From NCBI RefSeq assembly GCF_019443105.1, contig NZ_JAHZIJ010000001.1:496001-560000 (forward strand): a DNA stretch of 64,000 nt. The letters run 5' to 3'. Made by a program: the position numbers and the translations under genes. Source of the stretch: Paenibacillus oenotherae (GTDB lineage Bacteria > Bacillota > Bacilli > Paenibacillales > Paenibacillaceae). The notes beneath the pieces were generated by a model, which was given only the letters and a program-made list of their open reading frames with translations, was not told the DNA's origin and searched no databases. Positions 36,223-47,391 of this stretch are shown here, in pieces (the first letter of the stretch is position 1; each line of letters starts with the position of its first letter).

Positions 36223-37512
36223 TTACAGCTCCGACCATACGACAGCGCCACCCACCATCGTCAGCACCGGCCAGCCATTTAATTTCCAACCGCCAAACGG
36301 CGTGTTTTTTCCTTTAGAAACGAAGGTCTGCGGGTCAACCTCGCGCTCGCCCTCCAGATCCACAATTGTTACATCCGCAGGCGCGCCGACCGTCAATGAG
36401 CCTGTCGGCAGCCCGAATACGCGGGCAGGGTCTGTCGTCATACGTTTGAGCAAGAAGCCTAGCGGCCATTTGCCGTTCTTCACGAACTTCGTATACATCA
36501 GCGGGAAGGCTGTCTCAAAGCCTGTAATTCCGAATGGAGCCAGCTGCATGCCGCGCGCTTTCTCTTCCGCGCTGTGCGGCGCATGGTCGGTAACGATGAT
36601 GTCAAGCGTACCGTCCTCAAGCCCTTCGATAACCGCCTGCACATCACGCGGCGTGCGGAGCGGAGGATTCATTTTCCAATTGGCATCCAGTCCCGGAATA
36701 TCCTCATCCGACAGAATCAGATGATGCGGGCATACCTCGGCAGTCACTTTCACTCCGATGCTCTTGGCCAGGCGGATCAAGCGAACCGACTGCTCTGTGC
36801 TCACATGACAAACATGGTAATGTACGCCTGTTGCTTCCGCCAGCAGCACATCGCGGCCGACATGAATCGCTTCGGATTCGTTCGGGATGCCTTTGAGCCC
36901 GTGCTTCTGTGCGAACTTGCCTTCCGTGACGGCTGCGCCTACAACAAGCGAATCATCCTCGCAGTGCGCGATGATCGGCATGCCCATCGATGCCGCCAGG
37001 CTCATTGCATCCTTCATCATCTGCGCGTTCTGAACGCCTACGCCATCATCTGTGAAGCCAATCGCGCCCGCTTCCTTCAATGCCGCAAAGTCCGTCAGCT
37101 CGCGTCCAAGCTCATTCTTGGTGATAGCCGCGTAAGGCAGCACCCGCACAACACCCTCAGCAGCCGTCTTATCCAGTATGTACTGGATCGTCTCCGGCGT
37201 ATCAACCACCGGCCTGGTGTTCGGCATACATGCAATTGTTGTAAAGCCGCCTTTGGCCGCAGCACGCGTTCCGCTGGCAATATCCTCTTTATATTCGAAG
37301 CCCGGCTCCCGCAGATGGACGTGCATATCGATAAAGCCTGCGGAGAGGAGCATTCCTTTCGCGTCAACAACTTCGTGTCCCGCCGTATCCGGCTGGCCAT
37401 CCGCACCGCTCACAATTGCTGCGATGACACCGTTCTCTACTCGAACATGTTTGCTCTCCAGTGTTTCTGTTGCCTCATTCCATACTTGTCCGTTCAATAT
37501 CCATACTGACAT
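36223..37512 (-). CDS. pyrC: Dihydroorotase
   Basis: 429 residues, class I zinc dihydroorotase. It cyclises carbamoyl-aspartate to dihydroorotate. Metal motif 'DMHVHLREPG', then 'IIAHCEDDSL', 'HYHVCHVSTEQSV' and the catalytic Asp in 'DIIVTDHAPHS'. It lies 43 nt after pyrB and 99 nt before carA. Confidence 0.96.
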   Translation of the reverse strand: MSVWILNGQVWNEATETLESKHVRVENGVIAAIVSGADGQPDTAGHEVVDAKGMLLSAGFIDMHVHLREPGFEYKEDIASGTRAAAKGGFTTIACMPNTRPVVDTPETIQYILDKTAAEGVVRVLPYAAITKNELGRELTDFAALKEAGAIGFTDDGVGVQNAQMMKDAMSLAASMGMPIIAHCEDDSLVVGAAVTEGKFAQKHGLKGIPNESEAIHVGRDVLLAEATGVHYHVCHVSTEQSVRLIRLAKSIGVKVTAEVCPHHLILSDEDIPGLDANWKMNPPLRTPRDVQAVIEGLEDGTLDIIVTDHAPHSAEEKARGMQLAPFGITGFETAFPLMYTKFVKNGKWPLGFLLKRMTTDPARVFGLPTGSLTVGAPADVTIVDLEGEREVDPQTFVSKGKNTPFGGWKLNGWPVLTMVGGAVVWSEL

Positions 37513-37555
37513 CGTTTCATTCTCCTTTCGGCGCCCTGGAGCGATTCTGGTTCGT

Positions 37556-39195
<1,640 letters not shown>

Positions 39196-39219
39196 TCAAT
39201 TATTCACGCTACCTTGCCA

Positions 39220-39233
39220 GCCTCTCTGGACTG
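39220..39233 (-). promoter_or_regulatory. PyrR-binding loop (anti-antiterminator) in pyr leader
   Basis: The minus strand reads AGTCCAGAGAGGCT, an exact match to the established PyrR-binding consensus ARUCCNGNGAGGYU. It lies about 25 nt after the predicted transcript start and about 115 nt before the attenuator. Confidence 0.9.
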
Positions 39234-39262
39234 AGTTAAAGGTACTGCTGTTTATCAAAAGA

Positions 39263-39291
39263 ATTATCCCACGTTCGACATTTGATGTCAA
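39263..39291 (-). promoter_or_regulatory. SigA promoter of the pyr operon
   Basis: On the minus strand TTGACA (39291-39286), a 17-nt spacer and GATAAT (39268-39263). It lies directly upstream of the PyrR-binding loop and attenuator. Confidence 0.85.
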
Positions 39292-39341
39292 TACTTCGCG
39301 ATTAATTACTTGCACACTTCTGCCGAAGCTGCCGCCGCCAC

Positions 39342-40577
39342 TTACAGGCTCAGCTTTGTAATCCGTTCTACTGCCTTCTCCGTATTCTCAAGGCTTCCGA
39401 ACGCTGTCAAGCGGAAGTAGCCTTGACCGCTCTGACCGAAACCAACGCCAGGTGTTCCGACAATGTTGGCTTCAGACAGCAGCTTATCGAAGAATGCCCA
39501 TGAATCCAGGCCATTTGGCGTTTTGAGCCAGATGTAAGGCGCGTTAACACCGCCGAATACTTCAAGGCCAAGAGAAGCCAGACCGTCACGGATAATCCGC
39601 GCATTCGTCATATAGTAGTCAACGATGGATGCAATTTGCGCTTTGCCTTCCGGTGTGTAGATCGCTGCTGCTCCACGCTGCGTTACATAAGATACACCAT
39701 TGAACTTGGTCGTATGGCGGCGGTTCCACAGATCATTGACTTTTACGGTATTGCCGCCCGCATCCTTCGCTTGCACCTCACGCGGTACAACCGTATAAGC
39801 ACAGCGAACACCCGTGAAGCCAGCCGTCTTGGAGAAGCTGCGGAATTCGATCGCGACCTCGCGTGCGCCTTCGATCTCATAAATGCTGCGCGGAACGTCC
39901 TTCTCTTGAATGAACGCCTCATAAGCCGAATCGTAGAGAATGATGCAATCATTCGCTTTGGCATAATCAACCCAGCGCTTGAGCTCTTCCTTCGTGAGCG
40001 TCATGCCTGTCGGATTGTTCGGGTAACAGAGATAGATCAGGTCCACCTTGCGGTCCGGAAGGCTTGGCGTGAAGTTGTTCTCTGCGCTGCAAGGCAGATA
40101 TACAATGTTCTCGTACCGGTTCGTTTCCTTGTTAAATTTGCCTGAACGGCCTGCCATAACGTTCGTATCTACATAAACCGGATATACAGGATCTTGAACA
40201 GCTACAATCGCATCCTGGCTGAAGATCTCCTGAATATTGCCGACATCGCACTTGGAGCCATCGCTGACGAACACTTCATTGCTTGCAATATCGATGCCGC
40301 GAGCCTTGTAGTCATTCTCGATGATCGCTTGTACGAGAAAATCATAGCCTTGCTCCGGTCCGTAGCCACGGAACGAGCCCGGACTTGCCAATTCGTCAAC
40401 CGCAGCATGCATCGCCTTCACGACTGCTTCAGGCAGTCCGCGCGTTACGTCGCCAATGCCGAGGCTAATAATGCCGGCATTCGGATTCTCCTCCATAAAC
40501 TTGGTGCGTCTTTTCGCAATTTCTGAGAACAGGTAGCTTCCTTGCAGCTCTGTATAATAATGATTGATTTGTGTCAT
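39342..40577 (-). CDS. dapL: LL-diaminopimelate aminotransferase
   Basis: 411 residues, the usual length. Fold-I PLP aminotransferase with the DapL opening '[17 protein letters not shown]' and '[19 protein letters not shown]', '[16 protein letters not shown]', '[14 protein letters not shown]' and the PLP lysine in '[16 protein letters not shown]'. It converts tetrahydrodipicolinate directly to LL-diaminopimelate for lysine and peptidoglycan. AAGGTGAG precedes the ATG at 40577. It sits between the pseudouridine synthase gene and pyrR, which are adjacent in B. subtilis. Confidence 0.94.
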   Translation of the reverse strand: MTQINHYYTELQGSYLFSEIAKRRTKFMEENPNAGIISLGIGDVTRGLPEAVVKAMHAAVDELASPGSFRGYGPEQGYDFLVQAIIENDYKARGIDIASNEVFVSDGSKCDVGNIQEIFSQDAIVAVQDPVYPVYVDTNVMAGRSGKFNKETNRYENIVYLPCSAENNFTPSLPDRKVDLIYLCYPNNPTGMTLTKEELKRWVDYAKANDCIILYDSAYEAFIQEKDVPRSIYEIEGAREVAIEFRSFSKTAGFTGVRCAYTVVPREVQAKDAGGNTVKVNDLWNRRHTTKFNGVSYVTQRGAAAIYTPEGKAQIASIVDYYMTNARIIRDGLASLGLEVFGGVNAPYIWLKTPNGLDSWAFFDKLLSEANIVGTPGVGFGQSGQGYFRLTAFGSLENTEKAVERITKLSL

Positions 40578-40654
40578 TTGTATTTTCTCACCTTTCTATG
40601 GCTTATTTTTTGGCTCACTACGAAAATCAGTGGTTGACGGCCGTGAACCGTGCC

Positions 40655-40786
40655 GCTGCGGGTTCGGAGGGCTCTTCCGATCGCTGTTAAAGCCCGATTA
40701 CTTAATTGCACGGTGATCATAGGTCGAAATCGGGCTTTAAAGGCGAACACTGCCGTTTCTCCAGAATCCCTCCGACCCTCCGCTCT
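40655..40786. repeat. Long imperfect inverted repeat upstream of dapL
   Basis: Left arm about 40655-40700 (GGGTTCGGAGGG at 40660, AAAGCCCGATT at 40689) and right arm about 40727-40786 (AATCGGGCTTT at 40728, CCCTCCGACCC at 40768) are inverted versions of each other, with small length differences. The loop is about 28 nt. Non-coding. It takes up much of the 434-nt gap between dapL and the next gene. Confidence 0.6.
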
Positions 40787-40893
40787 GTTCGCACGCAAGT
40801 CATCCCCTGATTTAAAGATTGAGCCTGATTTTTTTTCATGCAACAATTGCTTTCATCATAACGCACTTCAGCAATTCAACATAATAAAGAAAA

Positions 40894-40922
40894 TGGCCAA
40901 AAGTTTGCACTTTTGACCATTT
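40894..40922 (-). terminator. Terminator after pseudouridine synthase gene
   Basis: AAATGG.CAAAAGT / ACTTTTG.CCATTT with a 4-nt loop; on the minus strand it is followed by TCTTTATT. Confidence 0.65.
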
Positions 40923-41011
40923 CTCAATTTGAATCAGCTGTCGATTCATGGGCACGCCAACATCGGCTTACCGCTGCCGCTGCTGAACGCACGCTCTCCC
41001 GCCATGCCCGG

Positions 41012-41992
41012 CTAGCGGGATCTAAGTATCGCCAGCTCCCGCTCCATGTCCTCCGGAATCGGAGCCTCCAGCAGAATATCGGCACCTGTGCGCGGATGTA
41101 CAAAACCAAGAACGGCCGCATGCAGCGCCTGTCCTTTCAGACCGATTGTTTTGTTCCGTCCATATACAGGATCTCCAGCAAGCGGGTATCCGATGTATTT
41201 CATATGGACACGAATTTGATGGGTGCGCCCGGTCTCCAGCTGCAGCTCCAGCAATGTGAAATCGCCGCCGATCCGCTCAACAACTGCAAAATGCGTCACC
41301 GCATGCTTGCTGCCGCGGTCTGTAACCGTGAACAGCTTGCGGTCATGCGGATCACGCCCGATTGGCGCATCGACCGTTCCATGCTCATGCGGCACATTGC
41401 CATGAACGAGCGCCATATACTTCCGCGTCACGGTATGTGCTTTCAACTGCTCGGCGAGCGAGGCATGCGCCAGATCATTCTTGGCCGCCATGATGAGGCC
41501 GGAGGTATCCTTGTCGATCCGGTGCACAATACCAGGACGCATCACGCCATTAATGCCGGACAAATCGTTGCAGTGATGCATAAGCGCATTAACAACGGTT
41601 CCCGAATAATGGCCCAGAGCAGGGTGCACCACCATGCCCCTTGGCTTATTGATGACGATAACGTCGCTATCCTCATACACCACATCGAGCGGAATATCCT
41701 CCGCTTCAATTACGGCTGTAACCGGCTCGGGAATAACAACCGTCAACGTATCCGCTGCCGCGATCTTGTAATTGGCCTTCACTTGCCGTCCATTCACCTG
41801 CACAGCGCCCGACTTTAGCCAGTCCTGCACCTGCGTTCTGGATACGGCTGCCCCGTCTTCAAGGTTGTCCGTTACGTATTTGTCAAGCCGCTGTCCGGCT
41901 TCATTCTCGCTTACGATAAATTCGAGCGTCTCCTCACTGGATCGGCTGCTGTCCTTCACGTTCTTCATGCTCATCTCGTTTATTTCGCTCAT
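41012..41992 (-). CDS. ylyB: RluA/RluD family pseudouridine synthase
   Basis: About 326 residues from the ATG at 41992. An N-terminal S4 domain ('AGQRLDKYV', 'SRTQVQDWLKSGAVQVNGRQVK') precedes the catalytic domain, which has Asp in 'GIVHRIDKDTSGLIM' and the 'ETGRTHQIRVHM' motif. It isomerises uridines in 23S rRNA (RluD type). It overlaps the end of lspA, and lspA-ylyB is the order seen in B. subtilis. The exact start is uncertain; a GGGGA site is close to this ATG. Confidence 0.92.
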   Translation of the reverse strand: MSEINEMSMKNVKDSSRSSEETLEFIVSENEAGQRLDKYVTDNLEDGAAVSRTQVQDWLKSGAVQVNGRQVKANYKIAAADTLTVVIPEPVTAVIEAEDIPLDVVYEDSDVIVINKPRGMVVHPALGHYSGTVVNALMHHCNDLSGINGVMRPGIVHRIDKDTSGLIMAAKNDLAHASLAEQLKAHTVTRKYMALVHGNVPHEHGTVDAPIGRDPHDRKLFTVTDRGSKHAVTHFAVVERIGGDFTLLELQLETGRTHQIRVHMKYIGYPLAGDPVYGRNKTIGLKGQALHAAVLGFVHPRTGADILLEAPIPEDMERELAILRSR

Positions 41993-42464
41993 TCGAATCC
42001 CCGTTCTCATTTTTCATGGAGAGAAATGCATCCAATATAATTAGTCCTGCCCCGCATACGATACCCGAATCCGCCACATTGAAGATCGGGAACACGTAGC
42101 TTCCGAAAGTGAATTGCAGAAAATCAACAACTTCCCCGTACAGCGCCCGGTCAAGAAAATTCCCGAAGGCTCCGCCCAGTACAAGCCCTAAGCCGATCAA
42201 CAGCATCGTTTTGCCGGAATTCCGGTTCGTATATATATACCAGACAATACCTGTGACGACAAGAAGTGTAATACAGATAAAAAATACCGTCTGCTCCTGC
42301 AAAATGCCAAAGGCAGCGCCCTTGTTGCGGTGCGAGGTTATGATGAAGAAATCGCCCAGCACTTTAATTTTCTCACCGATTTCAAGCCCGTTCTCGATCA
42401 TCTTCTTCGTTATGTAGTCAACTACAAATACAATCAAGGCAATCCAATAGTAATAAAATTTCAC
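41934..42464 (-). CDS. lspA: Lipoprotein signal peptidase (signal peptidase II)
   Basis: 176 residues from a GTG at 42464 with GGGGG about 8 nt upstream. Four membrane helices. Catalytic aspartates lie in 'FGNFLDRALYGEVVDF' and 'FPIFNVADSGIVCG', and there is also 'NKGAAFGI'. It cleaves prolipoprotein signals, such as the two lipoproteins of the ABC operon in this window. The C-terminal 25 residues after 'LDAFLSMKNENG' are very charged and lie within the overlap with the next gene. Confidence 0.95.
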   Translation of the reverse strand: MKFYYYWIALIVFVVDYITKKMIENGLEIGEKIKVLGDFFIITSHRNKGAAFGILQEQTVFFICITLLVVTGIVWYIYTNRNSGKTMLLIGLGLVLGGAFGNFLDRALYGEVVDFLQFTFGSYVFPIFNVADSGIVCGAGLIILDAFLSMKNENGDSNERNKRDEHEEREGQQPIQ

Positions 42465-42634
42465 CTCTTCGTCCCCCTTTTCCAAACACATTGTAGCACA
42501 TTCACCCTTCGTCATACTAGCAATTCCAGATCGTCCATTCATGCCCTTATGTAAAATAGAACCGAGATGCAAAAGCTAAAGGCATTACGAACCCGCACTC
42601 AGAGAAATGACAGAAAGGAAGTGCAGCTTAGCTT

Positions 42635-43348
42635 ATGTCCCATCTTAGCCATAAACAGGTCCTTCATCTGCGCAGACGTCTGGAATCCGACAAAAATGAT
42701 ACAGAGAAACGGCTGGCAAGCAGCGAGCATTATGGACTGGCTTCCTCACAGAGAGATGAAACGGGAGAATTATCCACGATTGACAACCATCCTGCGGATA
42801 TCGCAACCGAACTGTATGAGCGCGGCAAAGATATTGCGCTGCTGGAGCAGGAGGATCTGCGCCTTAGCCGGATTGACGCCGCATTATCCGCCATGGACAA
42901 TGGCGAATATGGAACTTGCCTGACCTGTGGCGAGGCTATACCATATGCCCGTCTTCAAGCACTGCCTGATACCCTGTACTGCATTAATCACGCGCCAAGG
43001 CAGGAGCCGTCGGATCGCAGACCAATCGAAGAGCAGTATCTGATGCCCCCCTTTGGCCGCTCCAGCATGGATGAGCGCGAAGGCTACAACGGCTTCGATG
43101 GCGAGGACGCCTGGCAAATTGTCGAGCAATGGGGGAATTCCGACTCGCCGGCAATGTCGGAGAACCGCAATGCTGCATCCTACGATGACATCGGCATTGA
43201 AACCGATGAAGCCGATGGTTATGTGGAGCCGTTAGAGAGCTTCCTGGCAACCGATATAACAGGCACCCACGTGTGCGTCATCCGCAACCAGGCCTATTAC
43301 GATTATATGGATCATGAGGAAGGCGATCACGGGCTGGAGCAAGCATAG
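42635..43348 (+). CDS. TraR/DksA-type zinc finger protein (YteA-like)
   Basis: 237 residues. An N-terminal coiled coil (about 1-85) is followed by a C4-type-like finger 'CLTCGEAIPYARLQALPDTLYC' region (C-x2-C-x17-C-x2-H at about 95-118), as in DksA/TraR proteins. The remaining acidic part (about 120 residues) includes 'FGRSSMDEREGYNGFDGEDAWQIVEQWG' segments typical of Bacillus YteA-type sporulation-associated proteins. The DksA acidic tip is not clear. AAAGGAAG lies upstream of the ATG at 42635. It is the only plus-strand gene in this stretch. Confidence 0.82.
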   Translation: MSHLSHKQVLHLRRRLESDKNDTEKRLASSEHYGLASSQRDETGELSTIDNHPADIATELYERGKDIALLEQEDLRLSRIDAALSAMDNGEYGTCLTCGEAIPYARLQALPDTLYCINHAPRQEPSDRRPIEEQYLMPPFGRSSMDEREGYNGFDGEDAWQIVEQWGNSDSPAMSENRNAASYDDIGIETDEADGYVEPLESFLATDITGTHVCVIRNQAYYDYMDHEEGDHGLEQA

Positions 43349-43372
43349 ACTTCTGCCCCTCTCCCTATTCCA

Positions 43373-43699
43373 TTAATATGCTTTGCCCTCCAATTGATGC
43401 TGTACAATGCGTACAATATCAGCGATGTAGTCGCCAATGATAGGCAGATTCAGGGCGCCAAGCAGTTGAAGCACATATAGAATTGTCGCGGCAAAAAACG
43501 TGAATCCAATCGCGATGCCGACACCTCTCGCTGTGCCTGCCACCAAATTGCGCCATATAAGCGAAAAAGGCCTGTTCAGCAGGTCCACATATTCCGCCAT
43601 CTGTGACCGCTCCAGATCAATAGCTACCTTCTCCAGCCGATTATTAAGCGAATCTGCAATACGCCGCATCGCTGCCAGTTCTTTCTTCTCTTCAGTCAT
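43373..43699 (-). CDS. DUF5665 family membrane protein
   Basis: 108 residues from the ATG at 43699 (GGAGG 6 nt upstream). It has a charged N-terminus, then 'VDLLNRPFSLIWRNLVAGTARGVG' followed by one transmembrane helix (about 58-80, IAIGFTFFAATILYVL), a layout I associate with DUF5665. Function unknown. It lies between ileS and the DksA-like gene and converges on the latter. Confidence 0.75.
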   Translation of the reverse strand: MTEEKKELAAMRRIADSLNNRLEKVAIDLERSQMAEYVDLLNRPFSLIWRNLVAGTARGVGIAIGFTFFAATILYVLQLLGALNLPIIGDYIADIVRIVQHQLEGKAY

Positions 43700-43743
43700 C
43701 AGCAACCTCCAGCAAGACATCAGTCCCCGGTCTTAGGGCCGGC

Positions 43744-43817
43744 AATAACAAACGCCCGTGCAACGCCGCAGCGGATTTGCTCCGCTTGCCGGCATTTATC
43801 GCATGGGCGTTCGTTAT
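43744..43817 (-). terminator. Terminator after ileS
   Basis: AATAACAAACGCCC..GC and GC..GGGCGTTCGTTATT form an outer stem around an inner GCGGA/TCCGC stem. It lies just after the ileS stop. Confidence 0.75.
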
Positions 43818-43844
43818 TTGACAGCTGTATGGTGGAGTATTCCC

Positions 43845-46800
43845 TTAATCGGCGATTAGAATTCCAATTTCTTTATCGCCCAATTGAACGCGCTCCATGC
43901 CTTCCCTGCTGCCGTATTCAACTCCGCTCAGCAGCACGTTCTGGAAGAGGATGTTCTCGAATGCCCGCAGCGCAGCCAGCAGCTCATCGTCTACGTCAAG
44001 CAGGAGATGAACCCGCTTCTCAATAGCAAAATCAAGCTTCTTCCGCGTATCCTGAACAGCGCGGATTACTTCGCGGACAAGGCCTTCCTGCTCCAGCTCC
44101 GGTGTAATATCCGTATTAAGCGCAACCGTCAGCTGGTTGCCGGAGGCTGAGGCGAAGCCGGACTTGGCATGCTTCTCGACGAGCAGCTCCTCCAGTACAA
44201 TTGCAATGGTCTCGCCACCCTCCGCAGCATAGGCCAGCTCTCCGCGCTGAACCGTCGCCCGCGTCTCATCGGCAGTCAGCGTCTTCAAATACGCTTGAAT
44301 CGGCCCTACCAGCTTGCCATACTTCTTGCCTGCGGTCTTCAAGTTCAGCTTGAAGGAGAAATCAACGAAGCCGCTGTCCCCGCTTGCAATCGTGATCGTC
44401 TTGACATTGATCTCGTCCTTAATGATGTCCTCGTAGGGAGACAATTCAAAATCGCGATCAAGCGCTACGATAAGCTCCGATAGCGGCTGACGGGTCTTGA
44501 TGCCCGTTTCATTGCGGACGTTGCGGGCCAGCTCCACGATTCCGCGGGCCGTCTCCATGTCGCGCTCCAGCGTCTCGTCAATCGCCCCTTCATCCGCCAC
44601 AGGATAGTCGGCCAGATGAACACTCTCGCTGCCTCCGCCCAGGTTGCTGTACACATCCTCAGCCAGCAACGGCGCGAATGGAGCAATCAGGCGAGACAGC
44701 GTGAGCAGCACCTGACGAAGCGTTCCATATGCATCCAGCTTGTCTTCGGTCAATCCGCTGCCCCAGAAGCGGTCGCGCGAGCGGCGAATGTACCAGTTGC
44801 TCATCTCGTCCACGAATGTCTCAATTACCTTGGCGGCATTCAAGAAATCATACGCGACGAGTCCCTTGTTCACTTGACGAACCAAGCTGTTCAGACGAGA
44901 CACGATCCAGCGGTCCAGCTTCACGCCGGATACACGCTGGGGCTGCGTCTGCGGATCGTAGCCGTCAATGGATGCATAAAGCGCGAAGAATGCGTGTGTA
45001 TTGACAATCGTATCGATCACCTTGGACTTCGCTTCGCCAACGATGCCGCGGGAGAAGCGCTTGCTGTTCCATGGCGCGCTGTCCGCCAGAAGTGCCCAGC
45101 GGAACGCATCGGTGCCGTATTCATTGATAATCTCCCATGGGTCGATAACATTTCCCTTGGACTTGGACATCTTCTGCCCATTCTCATCAAGAATATGTCC
45201 TGTGGACAATACTGCTTTATAAGGCGCCTTGCCGTTATAAAGCGTTGATACTGCCAACAGACTGAAGAACCAGCCCCGCGTCTGATCGATGCCTTCGCAG
45301 ATAATGTCCGCCGGGTATTGATCCTGGAATGCCGCCTCGTTCTGGAACGGATAATGCTGCTGTGCAAAAGGCATTGAGCCGCTGTCGAACCAGACGTCGA
45401 TCACTTCCGAGGTGCGTGTCATGACGCCGCCTTCACAATGCGGACAATTCAGCTTCACTTCATCGACATATGGCTTATGCAGCTCAATATCCGGCGAGAT
45501 CGGCTCAACCGATCTTGCGGCAAGATCCGCTCTGCTGCCAGGCGCATGCTGCCCGCCGCAGCTCTCGCACACCCACACATTAAGCGGCGTGCCCCAGTAG
45601 CGGTTGCGGCTAATATTCCAGTCTACAAGATCCTCCAGAAATTTGCCGAAGCGCCCTTCACGCAGATGGCCGGGATACCAGTCTACTTCACTGTTATTGG
45701 CGATGAGCTGTTCTTTCACATCGGTCGTCTTGATGAACCAGCTCTCCGTCGCATAATAAAGCAGCGGTGATTTGCAGCGCCAACAGAACGGATAGCTGTG
45801 CTCATAGCGCTCCTTCGAGAAGAGCAGCGAGCGCTCGCTGAGCATTTTGACAATGTCGATGTCGCAATCCTTGACGAAGCGTCCGGCAAGCTCCGTAATC
45901 TCTTCATTGTAGCGTCCTCTGCCATCGATGACATTCAGGAAGTCGATGCCGTTCTGGCGGGCAACCTTATAGTCATCCTCACCATGTGCCGGAGCGATAT
46001 GAACGATACCCGTCCCGCTCGTATCGCTGACAAAATCACCCGGAATGACCACATGAGCCTTTTCCAGCTTGGCATAGGAGAATGGCGGCTCATACTTCAT
46101 ACCAACCAGTTCTGCGCCCTTAACTGTAGACTGGATCTCGTATTCGCCTTTCATGACACTTTCCACCAGGCCTGCTGCCATAATGTATACTTCGCCGTCC
46201 TGCTTGACCCGCACATAGTCCAGCGCAGGATTGACAGCGAGCGCTACGTTGGCGGGCAGCGTCCATGGAGTAGTCGTCCAGGCCAGTATAGAAGCATCGG
46301 AATCGACCAGCTTGAATTTCACCGTTGCGCTCAAATCCTTGACATCCTCATAGCCCTGCGCGACCTCATGCGAGCTGAGCGTTGTCTGACAGCAAGGACA
46401 GTACGGGCTGACACGGTGGCCTCTGTAGAGGAGCCCCTTCTCATGAATGTTCGACAGAATATGCCATACACTTTCGATGTAATTGTTATCCAGCGTAATG
46501 TAGGGATCATCCATATTCGTCCAATAGCCGATCGCTTCCGTCAATTCCCGCCATTGGCGCTCATATTCGAACACACTATCCTTGCACTTCTTCACGAAAG
46601 CCTCAATGCCGTAATTCTCGATCTCCTGCTTGCCGGAGATACCGAGCTGCTTCTCCACGCCCAGCTCAACCGGCAGTCCATGCGTATCCCAGCCTGCTTT
46701 ACGGACGACGCGATAGCCCGACATCGTCTTGTAGCGGCAGATGAAATCTTTAATAACCCGTCCCAGAACGTGGCCGATATGCGGCGCTCCATTCGCTGTA

Positions 46801-46940
46801 GGCGGACCTTCATAGAACACAAAATTCGGTTTTCCCTCGCGGTGGTCGATGGATCGCTTGAACGTATCCTCCGCCCGCCACTTTGCCAGTACTCTCAAAT
46901 CACGGGCTCTTGCCCGTTCCTTCACATCCACGCGTTCCAT
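43845..46940 (-). CDS. ileS: Isoleucyl-tRNA synthetase
   Basis: 1031 residues. Class Ia synthetase with HIGH motif in 'PPTANGAPHIGHVLG', an editing domain, KMSKS motif in 'ENGQKMSKSKGNVIDP' and a C-terminal anticodon-binding domain. Length and sequence fit the IleRS2-like group (about 1030-1050 aa) rather than the 920-aa B. subtilis type; the C-terminal Zn-ribbon of the latter is not evident. IleRS2 enzymes are often mupirocin-tolerant, which is inference here. The ATG at 46940 has AAAGGGGA 9 nt upstream. Controlled by a T-box leader. Confidence 0.95.
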   Translation of the reverse strand: MERVDVKERARARDLRVLAKWRAEDTFKRSIDHREGKPNFVFYEGPPTANGAPHIGHVLGRVIKDFICRYKTMSGYRVVRKAGWDTHGLPVELGVEKQLGISGKQEIENYGIEAFVKKCKDSVFEYERQWRELTEAIGYWTNMDDPYITLDNNYIESVWHILSNIHEKGLLYRGHRVSPYCPCCQTTLSSHEVAQGYEDVKDLSATVKFKLVDSDASILAWTTTPWTLPANVALAVNPALDYVRVKQDGEVYIMAAGLVESVMKGEYEIQSTVKGAELVGMKYEPPFSYAKLEKAHVVIPGDFVSDTSGTGIVHIAPAHGEDDYKVARQNGIDFLNVIDGRGRYNEEITELAGRFVKDCDIDIVKMLSERSLLFSKERYEHSYPFCWRCKSPLLYYATESWFIKTTDVKEQLIANNSEVDWYPGHLREGRFGKFLEDLVDWNISRNRYWGTPLNVWVCESCGGQHAPGSRADLAARSVEPISPDIELHKPYVDEVKLNCPHCEGGVMTRTSEVIDVWFDSGSMPFAQQHYPFQNEAAFQDQYPADIICEGIDQTRGWFFSLLAVSTLYNGKAPYKAVLSTGHILDENGQKMSKSKGNVIDPWEIINEYGTDAFRWALLADSAPWNSKRFSRGIVGEAKSKVIDTIVNTHAFFALYASIDGYDPQTQPQRVSGVKLDRWIVSRLNSLVRQVNKGLVAYDFLNAAKVIETFVDEMSNWYIRRSRDRFWGSGLTEDKLDAYGTLRQVLLTLSRLIAPFAPLLAEDVYSNLGGGSESVHLADYPVADEGAIDETLERDMETARGIVELARNVRNETGIKTRQPLSELIVALDRDFELSPYEDIIKDEINVKTITIASGDSGFVDFSFKLNLKTAGKKYGKLVGPIQAYLKTLTADETRATVQRGELAYAAEGGETIAIVLEELLVEKHAKSGFASASGNQLTVALNTDITPELEQEGLVREVIRAVQDTRKKLDFAIEKRVHLLLDVDDELLAALRAFENILFQNVLLSGVEYGSREGMERVQLGDKEIGILIAD

Positions 46941-46981
46941 TGCAGCCAATCCCCTTTCGCATCCCTATTCGCTGATAAAAC

Positions 46982-47336
46982 AAAAAAAGCCCATCCCTGT
47001 AAAGGGACGAGGCTTGCTCGCGTTACCACCCTTGTTCCGATTCATGAACCGCAGCAGCCGTCATCGCATCGGATGCGAAGAGCTGCGCCATCAATCATTC
47101 GGCACCTTAGTCACGGATCTATAAATCCGCGGTCCCCGTAACGGTGGACATCCGGCAGCGCTTAGTAGGTTGCGCCAGCAGCTCGGCTGCGGCTTGCGGT
47201 TTCGGCGCGGCTTCTCAGAGAGGATATTCCGCCACGGTCTGCACACCGGCTTTCAGCACAAGGCCGGTTCTCTGGGGAGCAGTCATCATTAGCGTACTTG
47301 TTCTCGTCAACGAAATTAACTTGTTTAGCATTAATA
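46982..47336 (-). promoter_or_regulatory. T-box riboswitch (Ile) upstream of ileS
   Basis: The minus-strand leader contains the T-box core AGGGTGGTAACGCG (47032-47019), a terminator (47013-46982) with a run of seven T, and a stem I with the AGAGA element near 47275-47266. The specifier codon ATC (47225-47223) in 'GGAATATCC' matches isoleucine. Uncharged tRNA-Ile should pair with specifier and T-box to give readthrough into ileS. Confidence 0.9.
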
Positions 47337-47342
47337 GTTCTA

Positions 47343-47371
47343 GTTATACGACATTCGCAATCGATTGTCAA
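47343..47371 (-). promoter_or_regulatory. SigA promoter of ileS
   Basis: On the minus strand TTGACA (47371-47366), a 17-nt spacer and TATAAC (47348-47343), directly before the T-box leader. Confidence 0.8.
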
Positions 47372-47391
47372 TTCGGATCTATGAGGCCAGA

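Noticed and set aside
45798-47141. Long open frame on the plus strand opposite ileS and its leader
   Set aside because: It lies wholly over ileS and the T-box on the other strand, has no ribosome site, and its residue make-up is that of an antisense shadow.
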